Origin: Streptomyces sp. KL109B
Lineage (GTDB): Bacteria > Actinomycetota > Actinomycetes > Streptomycetales > Streptomycetaceae
Length of the DNA stretch: 64,000 nt
Reading direction: 5' to 3'
NCBI RefSeq assembly: GCF_030766935.1
Contig: NZ_JASERL010000002.1
Location: forward strand, 682,001-746,000
This document shows positions 16,750 through 26,492 of this stretch, piece after piece. The notes under the pieces were generated by a model. It was not told the origin of the DNA, did not search any database, and saw only the letters and a program-made list of their open reading frames with translations. A program made the position numbers and the translations under genes. Within the stretch, counting starts at the first letter, position 1. Every line of letters begins with the position of its first letter.

Positions 16750-17307
16750 TCAGTCGCGCGGGAGGAGGGAGTGGAGTCCCTTCCGCAGCCGTTCGGGCTC
16801 CATGTCCCGGTCGGTACGGAGGTGGTCGACGACGTCGGCGCGCATCGCGGTGAAGACGATGTGGGCCAGGTAGTCGCTGTCCGCGGCGGGACGGGCGGCG
16901 CGGATCCTCCGGCGCAGCTCCTGGATCCACCATTGGCTCGCCGGGTTGGCGTAGTAGGCGTCGGGGCCGCGGTGCTCCAGCGCCCGGATGAGGGTGCGGT
17001 TGGCGAGGACGAAGTCGAACAGGGCGTCGATGAAGCAGTGCAGGGCGTCCTCGGGCGGGCCTCCGGGGCCGAGGGGCGCAGGGCCGTCAACGGCGGCGTC
17101 ACGCAGGGCGCTCACCCGGGGCGCGAGCACCGCTTCGACCGTCCCCGTGAGGCTGCCGAAGTGGCGCAGGACCGTGGCCTTGCCGACGCCGGCGGACTCC
17201 GCGATCCGCGCGAGCGTCACGCGGCCGCCGTCCTCCTCGCGGAACAGCACGTCGGCGGCGCGCAGCACCGCGGCGCGATTGCGGGTGACGTCCGCCCGCT
17301 CGACCAC
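16750..17307 (-). CDS. TetR family transcriptional regulator
   Basis: The 185-residue repressor-type protein has an N-terminal HTH (NRAAVLRAADVLFREEDGGRVTLARIAESAGVGKATVLRHFGSLTGTVEAVL, about residues 10-58) in the standard TetR layout, and a helical ligand domain with FIDALFDFVLANRTLIRALEHRGPDAYYANPASQWW. GTG 17307 is chosen because GGGAG lies 9 nt upstream; GTG 17313 is possible. It is divergent from the nitroreductase-like gene at 17395, and the 87 bp between starts contain two inverted copies of a 16-mer, so it very probably controls both genes. Confidence 0.85.
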   Translation of the reverse strand: MVERADVTRNRAAVLRAADVLFREEDGGRVTLARIAESAGVGKATVLRHFGSLTGTVEAVLAPRVSALRDAAVDGPAPLGPGGPPEDALHCFIDALFDFVLANRTLIRALEHRGPDAYYANPASQWWIQELRRRIRAARPAADSDYLAHIVFTAMRADVVDHLRTDRDMEPERLRKGLHSLLPRD

Positions 17308-17330
17308 TCCCACCAACTCCCTTGCTGAAA

Positions 17331-17380
17331 CGGTCCGTTGGTCCGTACCGTATCCCGAACCAAAACGGACCGACGGACCG
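17331..17380. promoter_or_regulatory. Double TetR operator in the divergent intergenic region
   Basis: CGGTCCGTTGGTCCGT (17331-17346) and ACGGACCGACGGACCG (17365-17380) are inverted copies matching at 15 of 16 positions, and each contains the direct motif GGTCCGT. They cover the space between the TetR gene and its divergent partner. Confidence 0.75.
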
Positions 17381-17394
17381 ATTCGAGGTGGGGC

Positions 17395-17892
17395 ATGAAC
17401 CAGGACGCTTCCGAGGACGCCGCCGAACAGGCCAGGGCCCAACAGGAAGCCGCCCAGGCGATGATCGATGACCTTCGCTCCCGGCCGCCCGAGCCCTACG
17501 CGGACCGCCGGCCCGTGCCACGCGTCATCGACGTCGTCGGGCGCCGCAGCGGCCTGCCGCGGCCGTTCGGCGTCAACGTCACCGCCATCGACGGGCACTT
17601 GTACGTGTGCTCCTCGACGCGCTCACGGGATTGGGTCCGCAACCTGCTGGCGGCCGGCCACTGCCGCGTCGAGCGCGACGCGCCCGACGGCGCCGATACC
17701 GAGCGCCGCCCCGTCCTGGCCGAGGGACAGGAGGCCGCCACAGCCCTCGCGGTCTATCTGCCACAGACCGGATACCGCGACCCACGACTGCCGTTCGAGC
17801 CGGACGCCCCGGTCGACGAGATCGCCCAACACGTCCACGCGACGGCCGTGCTGCGGCTGGATCCCGTCGAGGAGACCACGGCCACCCGTTGA
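17395..17892 (+). CDS. Deazaflavin-dependent nitroreductase (DDN) family protein
   Basis: The 165-residue protein has the split-barrel flavin/F420-binding fold. The diagnostic stretch RVIDVVGRRSGLPRPFGVNVTAIDGHLYVCSS corresponds to the R-x2-GRxSG-x-PR motif of Ddn-like enzymes, and DWVRNLLAAGHCRVE corresponds to their WYxNLxANP motif. The N-terminal 40 residues are hydrophilic and helical. Divergence from a TetR regulator with a double operator suggests inducible expression, perhaps by a xenobiotic or redox-active compound. Cofactor (F420 or FMN) and substrate cannot be told from sequence. Confidence 0.8.
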   Translation: MNQDASEDAAEQARAQQEAAQAMIDDLRSRPPEPYADRRPVPRVIDVVGRRSGLPRPFGVNVTAIDGHLYVCSSTRSRDWVRNLLAAGHCRVERDAPDGADTERRPVLAEGQEAATALAVYLPQTGYRDPRLPFEPDAPVDEIAQHVHATAVLRLDPVEETTATR

Positions 17893-17953
17893 CGGCCCGA
17901 CGCCGCGCGAGCTGAACCGCCCACGCCACCCACGCCCCCACGGCGCGGCAAAA

Positions 17954-17990
17954 GGCGGGCCCCCGGTTCGCGTGGAACCGGGGGCCCGCC
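17954..17990. terminator. Strong bidirectional terminator
   Basis: GGCGGGCCCCCGGTTC (17954-17969) pairs perfectly with GAACCGGGGGCCCGCC (17975-17990) around GCGTG. It lies between the convergent nitroreductase-like gene and gcl. Confidence 0.85.
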
Positions 17991-18009
17991 CTGAGACGTG
18001 GTGCGAGTG

Positions 18010-19797
<1,788 letters not shown>

Positions 19798-19948
19798 GAG
19801 TGCTCCCGACTCCTGCTGTGACTGCGTACGCCAGTGCGCCTGTGCGCCTGGCTGTACGTCTACGGCTACGGCTGTGGCTGTCGGATTCGCGCTCCCGTCG
19901 CGCCCCGCGGCGAGCTCTGAATTCCGTCTCCCCAGCCCCACGATCAAC

Positions 19949-19984
19949 TTCCATGATGTGGAAACTAGGTTCTGCTATATGGAA
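19949..19984 (-). promoter_or_regulatory. Paired 15-bp operators at the gcl promoter (AllR-type)
   Basis: TTCCATGATGTGGAA (19949-19963, perfect TTCCA/TGGAA arms) and TTCTGCTATATGGAA (19970-19984) start 21 bp apart, as at hyi. They sit just downstream of the -10 box and would block transcription. IclR-family (AllR-like) control is inferred. Confidence 0.75.
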
Positions 19985-19986
19985 GC

Positions 19987-20016
19987 AATGTAGAGGGGGG
20001 CTTTGGAGGCCGTCAA
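19987..20016 (-). promoter_or_regulatory. Probable gcl promoter
   Basis: On the minus strand TTGACG (20016-20011) is followed after 18 nt by TACATT (19992-19987). The operators begin 2 bp further on. Confidence 0.65.
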
Positions 20017-20081
20017 GGGTGGATGATGAGACGGACGTCGAGTCGATCCGTTTCCGGGGCGGGAGCGAGGGGGGAGTTGCC

Positions 20082-20774
20082 ATGGCCGAGCCCGTACGAC
20101 TGCGCTGTCCCACCTGCCGCCGCGAGCACCTGTACGCTCCCCCGGCCCTGCCCTGCGCCTGCGGCGCGCCCGTCGCGCCCCCGATGGTCCGCGACGCCGT
20201 CCCCGTACCGGTCTCCGACCGCACCTGGGACGACGACTGGGTCACGCTGCGCTGCCCGCTGTGCGGCCGCCACGACCGCTGGCCCCGGCCCGAACTGGGC
20301 TGCGCCTGCGGCACGGTGCTGCGCGTCCCGGTCCACGACGACCAGGCCCCGGCGCCCACCCACATACCGCTGCCGCGCACGGCCGCGCCGCCGCGTCCCG
20401 CGTTCCAGCCCGTCGCCATCCGCACCGCCCGCGACGCCGTGACCGCCGTGGCGCTGTACCTGCGCTGGCTCGGCTACGACGACGTACGCAGGGCCGACCA
20501 GCGCCCACCCTCCGGCATCGGCCTCGCGGCGCGCGGGGTGCTCGCGCAGGTCGAGCCTTCGGTGCGGCCGGCGACGCTGCGCGACGTGGAGTGCCTGTGG
20601 CTCCAGGCGATGACGGAGTCCGCGACCTGCGCCTATTTCTCGCTGGCCGGATACACGGACGAGGGCCGCACCCGCGCCGACGCGCTCGGCGTCCCGCTCT
20701 TCGTGCTCGACCTGGCCGGGGTGCCGCAACCGGTGAACAGCCCGGCGGACGAGCTGATCGCGGGCGGGGCGTAA
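20082..20774 (+). CDS. Zinc-ribbon protein with degenerate Mrr-like restriction-endonuclease domain
   Basis: The 230-residue protein has two zinc-binding units at the N-terminus: CPTCRREHLYAPPALPCAC and CPLCGRHDRWPRPELGCAC, each CxxC...CxC. After a proline-rich linker (residues about 85-110) the C-terminal part, AVALYLRWLGYDDVR, then GVLAQVEPSVRPATLRDVECLWLQAM, then CAYFSLAGYTDEGRTRADALGVPLFVLDLAG, follows the Mrr-type PD-(D/E)xK fold. The usual catalytic QxK is QVE here and the expected acidic residue (DGGID-like) reads SGIGL, so nuclease activity is doubtful. ATG 20082 follows GGGGGGAG by 7 nt. Function unknown; a nucleic-acid-binding role is plausible. Confidence 0.72.
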   Translation: MAEPVRLRCPTCRREHLYAPPALPCACGAPVAPPMVRDAVPVPVSDRTWDDDWVTLRCPLCGRHDRWPRPELGCACGTVLRVPVHDDQAPAPTHIPLPRTAAPPRPAFQPVAIRTARDAVTAVALYLRWLGYDDVRRADQRPPSGIGLAARGVLAQVEPSVRPATLRDVECLWLQAMTESATCAYFSLAGYTDEGRTRADALGVPLFVLDLAGVPQPVNSPADELIAGGA

Positions 20775-20845
20775 CCGGGCCTGGCGTGGGCTCGTGGCGG
20801 CGTAATACGGGTGAGCGGGCGCTCCGGCGCCGACATACTTGATAC

Positions 20846-21352
20846 GTGATCATTCGCCCCGCCGAACCCGCCGACCTGCCCCGCCTCCAAGCGATCGAGA
20901 CGGCGGCCGGAGAGATCTTCCGTACGCTCGACATGGCCGCCGTCGCCGACGACGCGCCGCCCACGATCGCCGAGCTGGAGCGCTACCGGCGGGCGGGGCA
21001 CGCCTGGGTCGCCGTCGAGGACACCGGAACCGTCGTCGCGTACCTGGTCGCGGAGGTGGTGGACGGCGCCTTCCACATCGAGCAGGTCACCGTGCACCCG
21101 GACGCCGCCCGCCGCGGCGTGGGTCAGGCCCTGCTCGCGTGCGCCGCCGACTGCGCGCGCGACCAGGGCCTGCCCGGTCTCACCCTGACCACGTTCACCG
21201 ACGTGCCGTGGAACGCCCCGTACTACGAGCGCCTCGGCTTCCGCCGGCTCACCGGGGCCGAACTCACGCCGGGCCTGCGCGCGATCCGCGCGGCGGAGGC
21301 GGAGCACGGCCTGGACCGGTGGCCCAGGGTGTGCATGCGGAGGGAGCTGTAG
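20846..21352 (+). CDS. GNAT family N-acetyltransferase
   Basis: The 168-residue protein begins IIRPAEPADLPRLQAIE and has the acetyl-CoA site VTVHPDAARRGVGQALLACA (V-x-P-x4-RGxG, residues about 77-96), then NAPYYERLGFRRL, the usual C-terminal GNAT element. Substrate unknown. The GTG start has no recognisable Shine-Dalgarno sequence; the upstream ATACTTGATAC could be a -10 box for a leaderless message. It ends 58 bp from the convergent acyl-CoA synthetase stop. Confidence 0.85.
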   Translation: MIIRPAEPADLPRLQAIETAAGEIFRTLDMAAVADDAPPTIAELERYRRAGHAWVAVEDTGTVVAYLVAEVVDGAFHIEQVTVHPDAARRGVGQALLACAADCARDQGLPGLTLTTFTDVPWNAPYYERLGFRRLTGAELTPGLRAIRAAEAEHGLDRWPRVCMRREL

Positions 21353-21367
21353 GCCGGCCCCCTGCCT

Positions 21368-21412
21368 CTGGTTGTCGGTGCCTTGGTTATCAGTACCTTG
21401 GTTGTCGGTTCT
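21368..21412. repeat. Three 15-bp tandem repeats
   Basis: CTGGTTGTCGGTGCC, TTGGTTATCAGTACC and TTGGTTGTCGGTTCT lie end to end between two convergent genes, with lower GC than the surroundings. Confidence 0.8.
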
Positions 21413-23033
21413 ACAACTCCCCGTACCCCTCGCGGAGTTCCACCTTCCGGACCTTCCCACTGACGGTCATCGGGAACCGTTCGAGAAGGCGCAGCCGGCT
21501 CGGGATCTTGTAGTGCGCGAGCCGGTCGCGGCAGAAGGCGCGCACGTCGTCGAGGGAGAGCGTGTCCGCGGGGTCGCGCAGGATGACACACGCGAGCACC
21601 TCCTCGCCGTACTTCTCGTGCGGCACGCCCACGACCTGCACATCCGCGATCTTCGGGTGCCCGTACAGGAACTCCTCGATCTCGCGCGGCGAGATGTTCT
21701 CGCCACCCCGGATGATCATGTCCTTGATGCGCCCGACGATCTGCGCGTACCCGTCCTCGCGGACGACGGCGAGGTCGCCGGTGTGCATCCACCGCCCCGC
21801 GTCGATGACCTCGGCGGTCTTCTCCGGCTCGTCCCAGTAGCCGAGCATCACGCTGTACCCGCGCGTGCACAGCTCCCCGGGTTCGCCGCGCGGCAGCGTG
21901 ACGCCGGTGACCGGGTCGATCACCTTGACCTCGATGTGCGGCAGGACGCGGCCGACGGTGCCGGTGCGCCGCTCCAGGTCGTCGTCGCGCCGCGTCTGCG
22001 TGGACACCGGCGACGTCTCGGTCATCCCGTAACAGATCGACACCTCCGCCATGTGCATCTCGGCGACGACCCGCTTCATCACCTCGACCGGGCACGGCGA
22101 GCCCGCCATGATCCCCGTACGCAGGCTGCTCAGGTCGTACGTCGCGAAGTCCGGCAGGTTCAACTCCGCGATGAACATGGTCGGTACGCCGTACAACGAG
22201 GTGCACCGCTCCTGCTGTACGGCGCTCAGGGTGGCGACGGGCTCGAAGGACGGCCCGGGGACGACGATGCAGGCACCGTGCGAGGTGGCCCCCAGATTCC
22301 CCATCACCATGCCGAAGCAGTGGTAGAAGGGCACCGGCAGACACACCCGGTCCTGCTCGCTGTAGCCGACCGTCTCCCCCACCCAGTACCCGTTGTTGAG
22401 GATGTTGTGGTGGGAGAGCGTGGCGCCCTTCGGGAAGCCGGTCGTGCCGGAGGTGTACTGCAGGTTGACCGGGTCGTCGCAGGACAACTCGGCTTCCCTG
22501 GCCGCCAGTTGCCCGGCCCCGACGGAGCTCGCCGCCGCCACGAGCGCGTCCCAGCTGTCCGTCCCGATGAACACCCGCTCGCGCAACGAGGGGCATTCAT
22601 GGGCCACTTGACGTACGAGTTCCCGGTAGTCGGTACCCTTGTGCTCGGTCGAGGCGACGAGCAGCGAGACACCCGACTGCTTCAGCACGAACGCCAACTC
22701 ATGGGCCCGGTACGCCGGATTGATGTTCACCAGGACCGCACCGATGCGCGCGGTCGCGTACTGCACGAGCACCCACTCGGCGCAGTTGACCGCCCAGATG
22801 CCGACGCGGTCCCCCTTGGCGATGCCCCGGGCGAGCAGCCCGCGCGCCAACTCATCGACGTCATGGTCGAATTGGGCGTACGTCCAACGGCGCCCGCTCG
22901 GCACGTCGACGAGCGCCTCGCGCTCCGGCCACGCCTCGGCGACCCGCCGCAGGTTGGCGCCGATGGTGTCGCCGAGGAGCGGCACCTCGCTGGTCCCGTG
23001 GGTGTACGACAACTCCTTTGCCGGGCTGGTCAC
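21411..23033 (-). CDS. Fatty acyl-CoA synthetase (AMP-forming)
   Basis: The 540-residue ANL-superfamily ligase activates a carboxylic acid to acyl-AMP and then acyl-CoA. The phosphate-binding loop is [22 protein letters not shown]. The adenine motif YGMTETSP, the hinge/ribose motif [36 protein letters not shown] and the C-terminal catalytic lysine in [13 protein letters not shown] are all present. Features resemble medium/long-chain FadD-type enzymes. The start overlaps the stop of the second ligase gene by ATGA, so the pair is translated together. A divergent GAF-LuxR regulator lies upstream of the pair. Confidence 0.92.
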   Translation of the reverse strand: MTSPAKELSYTHGTSEVPLLGDTIGANLRRVAEAWPEREALVDVPSGRRWTYAQFDHDVDELARGLLARGIAKGDRVGIWAVNCAEWVLVQYATARIGAVLVNINPAYRAHELAFVLKQSGVSLLVASTEHKGTDYRELVRQVAHECPSLRERVFIGTDSWDALVAAASSVGAGQLAAREAELSCDDPVNLQYTSGTTGFPKGATLSHHNILNNGYWVGETVGYSEQDRVCLPVPFYHCFGMVMGNLGATSHGACIVVPGPSFEPVATLSAVQQERCTSLYGVPTMFIAELNLPDFATYDLSSLRTGIMAGSPCPVEVMKRVVAEMHMAEVSICYGMTETSPVSTQTRRDDDLERRTGTVGRVLPHIEVKVIDPVTGVTLPRGEPGELCTRGYSVMLGYWDEPEKTAEVIDAGRWMHTGDLAVVREDGYAQIVGRIKDMIIRGGENISPREIEEFLYGHPKIADVQVVGVPHEKYGEEVLACVILRDPADTLSLDDVRAFCRDRLAHYKIPSRLRLLERFPMTVSGKVRKVELREGYGEL

Positions 23034-24721
23034 TTGAAGTCCTCCTCGCGGTACTCGGCGGCCGAGCCCTTGGCGGTGGCCTCGCGCAGCTCGATACGGC
23101 GGATCTTCCCGGAGACCGTCTTGGGCAGCTCGCCGAACTCGATGCGGCGCACGCGCTTGTACGGGGCGAGGACCGCGCGCGAGTGCTCGAAGAGCAACTT
23201 GGCGGCGTCGGCGCCCGGTTCGTACCCCTCGGCGAGCACGACGTACGCCTTCGGGACGGCGAGCCGCAGCTCGTCGGGGGCGGGCACGACGGCGGCCTCG
23301 GCGACCGCCTCGTGTTCGAGGAGGGCGCTCTCCAGCTCGAAGGGGCTGATCTTGTAGTCGCTGGCCTTGAACACGTCGTCGCTACGCCCCACGTAGGTGA
23401 GGTACCCGTCCGCGTCGCGCGAACCGATGTCGCCGGTGCGGTAGTAGCCGCCCGCCATCGCCTCGGCGGTCCGCTCCGGGTCGCCGTGGTAGCCGACCAT
23501 CAGGCCGACGGGACGGGCGGCGAGGTCGAGGCTGATCTCGCCCTCGTCGGCACCGGGACGCCCGGTCACCGGATCGAGCAGCTCGACCTTGAAACCGGGG
23601 CTCGGGCGCCCCATGGAACCGGACTTGAGGCGCTGGCCAGGACTGTTGGACACCTGTACGGACGTCTCGGTCTGCCCGAACCCGTCGCGGATGGTGATCC
23701 CCCAGGCCCGCTCGACCTGCTCGATGACCTCCGGGTTGAGCGGCTCACCCGCGGCGACGACTTCCCTTGGCGGAGTGCGGAGTTGGGTGAGGTCGGCCTG
23801 GATGAGCATCCGCCACACGGTCGGCGGCGCGCAGAAGGAGGTCACCCCCGCCCGGTCCATGGTCGCCATCAGCCGGGCCGCGTCGAAGCGCGAGTAGTTG
23901 TAGAGGAAGACGGTCGCCTCGGCGTTCCACGGAGCGAAGAAGTTCGACCAGGCGTGCTTGGCCCAGCCCGGCGAGGAGATGTTGAGGTGCACGTCGCCGG
24001 GGCGAAGCCCGATCCAGTACATGGTCGCCAAGTGCCCGATGGGGTACGAGACATGGGTGTGCTCGACGAGCTTCGGCCGGGCGGTGGTCCCGGACGTGAA
24101 GTACAGCAGCAGCGGATCCTCTGCGCGGGTCTCCCCGTCCGGCTGATACGTCTCGTCGGCGCCGTCCGCGTCCTCGTACGACAGCCAGCCCTCCGCCGAA
24201 GCCTCGCCGCCCGCACCGACGACGATGCGCGTGTACTCCCCCGGCACCTCACCGAACTTGGCGATGTCCTCGGGGCGTACGACGACGTGCCTGGCGCGGC
24301 CGCGTTCGACGCGGTCGGTGAGGTCGGCGGGGCCGAGCAGCGGGGTGGCGGGGATGACGACGGCCCGCAGCTTCATCGCGGCGAGCATCACCTCCCACAG
24401 CTCGACCTGGTTGCCGAGCATCAGCAGCACCCGGTCGCCCGCGCCGACGCCGTGCCCGCGCAGCCAGTTGGCGACCTGGTTGGAGCGGCGCCGCAGGGTG
24501 TCGAAGGAGAAGACGGCCTCGCTGTCGTCCTCCTCGACGATGTGCAGGGCGGTCTTCTCATTGCCGTCGGCGATGGCGTCGAACCAGTCGAGGGCCCAGT
24601 TGAAACGCTCGGGGCGGGGCCAGGAGAAACCCTCGTACGCCGCCTCGTAGTCCCGTGCGTGCCGCAACAGGAAGTCGCGGGCCGTGCGGAACTGCGCCGT
24701 GGGTCCGTTCGCCGTCGTCAT
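23030..24721 (-). CDS. AMP-dependent acyl-CoA synthetase (acetyl/medium-chain type)
   Basis: This 563-residue ANL ligase is distinct from its coupled partner. The loop is [24 protein letters not shown], the adenine motif GFGQTETSV, the ribose motif [39 protein letters not shown] and the lysine motif [16 protein letters not shown]. The SDYKISPFE variant and the N-terminal FNWALDWFD place it near acetyl-CoA/medium-chain (MACS) synthetases. ATG 24721 gives the usual N-terminus; the frame upstream is low-complexity. It heads the two-gene operon. The 163 bp to the divergent regulator hold an 18-bp perfect palindrome. Confidence 0.91.
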   Translation of the reverse strand: MTTANGPTAQFRTARDFLLRHARDYEAAYEGFSWPRPERFNWALDWFDAIADGNEKTALHIVEEDDSEAVFSFDTLRRRSNQVANWLRGHGVGAGDRVLLMLGNQVELWEVMLAAMKLRAVVIPATPLLGPADLTDRVERGRARHVVVRPEDIAKFGEVPGEYTRIVVGAGGEASAEGWLSYEDADGADETYQPDGETRAEDPLLLYFTSGTTARPKLVEHTHVSYPIGHLATMYWIGLRPGDVHLNISSPGWAKHAWSNFFAPWNAEATVFLYNYSRFDAARLMATMDRAGVTSFCAPPTVWRMLIQADLTQLRTPPREVVAAGEPLNPEVIEQVERAWGITIRDGFGQTETSVQVSNSPGQRLKSGSMGRPSPGFKVELLDPVTGRPGADEGEISLDLAARPVGLMVGYHGDPERTAEAMAGGYYRTGDIGSRDADGYLTYVGRSDDVFKASDYKISPFELESALLEHEAVAEAAVVPAPDELRLAVPKAYVVLAEGYEPGADAAKLLFEHSRAVLAPYKRVRRIEFGELPKTVSGKIRRIELREATAKGSAAEYREEDFK

Positions 24722-24840
24722 GTGCGCTCCGTAGGTCCGTGGGCGGTCCGGGAAGTCCGTCCGTGGCCCGGGTTCCGCCTCATGTCCCGCTCCGTCGCGG
24801 GCCGTGTCTGACATCGTGTAGTGCGTGACGCAGGTCTCAC

Positions 24841-24858
24841 CACCCCCGTACGGGGGTG
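24841..24858. promoter_or_regulatory. 18-bp perfect palindrome in the divergent promoter region
   Basis: CACCCCCGTACGGGGGTG is fully self-complementary and lies 26 bp before the regulator start and 120 bp before the ligase start. It is a likely operator for the adjacent GAF-LuxR protein. Confidence 0.6.
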
Positions 24859-24884
24859 AACGGTGCGCGGTGAGGTGATGAACG

Positions 24885-25784
24885 GTGAGCGCGACGGCCA
24901 CGGACGCGGTCGAGATGCGCGGAGCTCTGGTGCGGTTGCGCCGGGGCACGGGGCTTCCCGTGGCGTTCGGCGGGTTGACCGCGGGCGCGGGACAGGTACG
25001 GATCGCCGAGTTGAGCGGCGCGGCGACGAACGCGCTGCGCGGCCTCGGCATCACCGCGGGCAACGGCCTCGGCGGCAAGGCCCTCAGCCTCGCCAGGGCG
25101 TGCGCCGTCACCGACTACCACGGCTCGCGGCACATCAGCCACGAGTACGACGCGGCGGTCGCGGCGGAGGGCCTGCACTCGGTCCTGGCGGTGCCGGTCG
25201 TCGTACGACGCCGGGTGCGGGGCGTCCTGTACGGGGCGCTGCGCACACCCCAACCACTCGGCGACCGGGCGCTGGACGCGGCGATGGCGGCGGCGCGGGA
25301 CGTGGAACAGGCGCTGGCGGTCCGCGACGAGGTCCGGTCCCTACTGGACGTGACGCGGGCGCCGGCATCGGCTTCGGCTTCAGCAGCGGCAGCGGCAGCG
25401 GCAGCGGCAGCGGCTTCGGCAGCGGCGTGCGAGGACGGCGGCGGCGCCTGGGAGGAGGTCCGGGAGGCACACGGGGCGCTGCGCGCCCTCGCCCCGAAAC
25501 TCCTCGACCCGCAGCTCCGCTCCGAACTCCTCGCGGTCTGCGGCAAACTGGCCCTCGCGGCGGACCCGGTACGCCCCGCGGAGCCCCCGGTGACGCTCAC
25601 GCCGCGCGAGGTGGACGTACTCGCGTGCGTGGCGGCGGGCGCCACGAACGCCACGGCGGCCGACCGCCTCGGCCTCCGCCCGGAAACCGTAAAGGGCTAC
25701 CTCCGCTCCGCGATGCGCAAGTTGGGCACGCATACGCGGGGCGAGGCGGTGGTGGCGGCGCGGCGGGCCGGGCTGTTGCCGTAA
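24885..25784 (+). CDS. GAF-LuxR family transcriptional regulator
   Basis: The 299-residue protein has an N-terminal GAF-like sensor (about residues 10-145, including LGITAGNGLGGKALSLARACAVTDY and LHSVLAVPVVVRRRVRGVLYG), a poly-Ala/Ser linker (about 163-180), a short helical stretch, and a C-terminal LuxR HTH (LTPREVDVLACVAAGATNATAADRLGLRPETVKGYLRSAMRKLG). The linker is encoded by GCAGCG hexanucleotide repeats. It starts at GTG. It is divergent from the acyl-CoA synthetase pair and probably regulates it in response to a small molecule bound by the GAF domain. Confidence 0.87.
   Translation: MSATATDAVEMRGALVRLRRGTGLPVAFGGLTAGAGQVRIAELSGAATNALRGLGITAGNGLGGKALSLARACAVTDYHGSRHISHEYDAAVAAEGLHSVLAVPVVVRRRVRGVLYGALRTPQPLGDRALDAAMAAARDVEQALAVRDEVRSLLDVTRAPASASASAAAAAAAAAAASAAACEDGGGAWEEVREAHGALRALAPKLLDPQLRSELLAVCGKLALAADPVRPAEPPVTLTPREVDVLACVAAGATNATAADRLGLRPETVKGYLRSAMRKLGTHTRGEAVVAARRAGLLP
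25373..25429 (+). repeat. GCAGCG hexanucleotide repeat (poly-Ala linker)
   Basis: Consecutive GCAGCG units encode the alanine-rich linker of the GAF-LuxR protein. Unit changes would keep the frame. Confidence 0.8.
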
Positions 25785-25832
25785 CCACGTTCAAGCCCCG
25801 CGACGTAGGCAGAAGGAGAGGTGGCGAAGGAC

Positions 25833-26477
25833 ATGGTGTCGATGGACCGATACCTCGCGTTCGCGGCGATGTCACTACTGGTGATCGTGATCCCGGGCCC
25901 AAGCGTCCTGTTCGTCATCGGACGAGCCCTCGCCCACGGCAGACGCACCGCCGTGGCAACGGCACTCGGCAACGTCATCGGCTCATACCTGCTGGTCGTA
26001 GCGGTAGCACTCGGCATCGGCACCCTCGTGGAACGCTCCGCGGCACTCTTCACGGCAGTGAAACTCGCAGGCGCGGCCTACCTCGTCCACCTGGGCGTAC
26101 AGGCATTCCGCCACCGACGCGACATGACGGCGTCGGACATCCGCGGCCCGGCGGGCCCCGCACGCGGCGACCTGCGCACCGTGGCCGACGGCGTACTCGT
26201 GGGGATCACGAACCCGAAGGGCATCGTGTTCTTCGCGGCGGTGCTCCCGCAGTTCGTGCACCAGGAAGCGGGTCATGTCACGGCGCAGATGCTGCTGTTG
26301 GGCCTGGTCCCGATCTCCATAGGCCTGGTCACGGACACGCTGTGGGGACTCACGGCGTCGGCGGCGCGCGGCTGGTTCGCGCGCTCGGACCGACGCCTTT
26401 CGATGATCGGCGGGACGGGCGGCTTCGCGCTGATCGGCCTGGGCGTGACGGTGGCGGCGACGGGCCGCGCGGACTGA
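25833..26477 (+). CDS. LysE/RhtB family amino-acid exporter
   Basis: A 214-residue membrane protein with about six hydrophobic segments. The family's first-helix motif is IPGPSVLFVIGRALAHGRRTAVATALGN, and VLVGITNPKGIVFFAAVLPQF matches the conserved NPK region. The likely role is efflux of an amino acid or derivative. Three in-frame starts compete: GTG 25821, ATG 25833 and ATG 25842. AAGGAGAG just before 25821 is too close for that codon, so 25833 is used; the real start could be either neighbour. Confidence 0.86.
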   Translation: MVSMDRYLAFAAMSLLVIVIPGPSVLFVIGRALAHGRRTAVATALGNVIGSYLLVVAVALGIGTLVERSAALFTAVKLAGAAYLVHLGVQAFRHRRDMTASDIRGPAGPARGDLRTVADGVLVGITNPKGIVFFAAVLPQFVHQEAGHVTAQMLLLGLVPISIGLVTDTLWGLTASAARGWFARSDRRLSMIGGTGGFALIGLGVTVAATGRAD

Positions 26478-26492
26478 CAACGGCGGGCGGTC

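Noticed and set aside
16434..16853. Open frame across the gap after catalase
   Set aside because: Arg/Ser/Pro-rich composition, no ribosome site, runs antisense through the TetR gene end and through a terminator hairpin.
19800..20081. Upstream extension of the zinc-ribbon gene
   Set aside because: It would run antisense through the gcl promoter and operators; ATG 20082 has a strong ribosome site.
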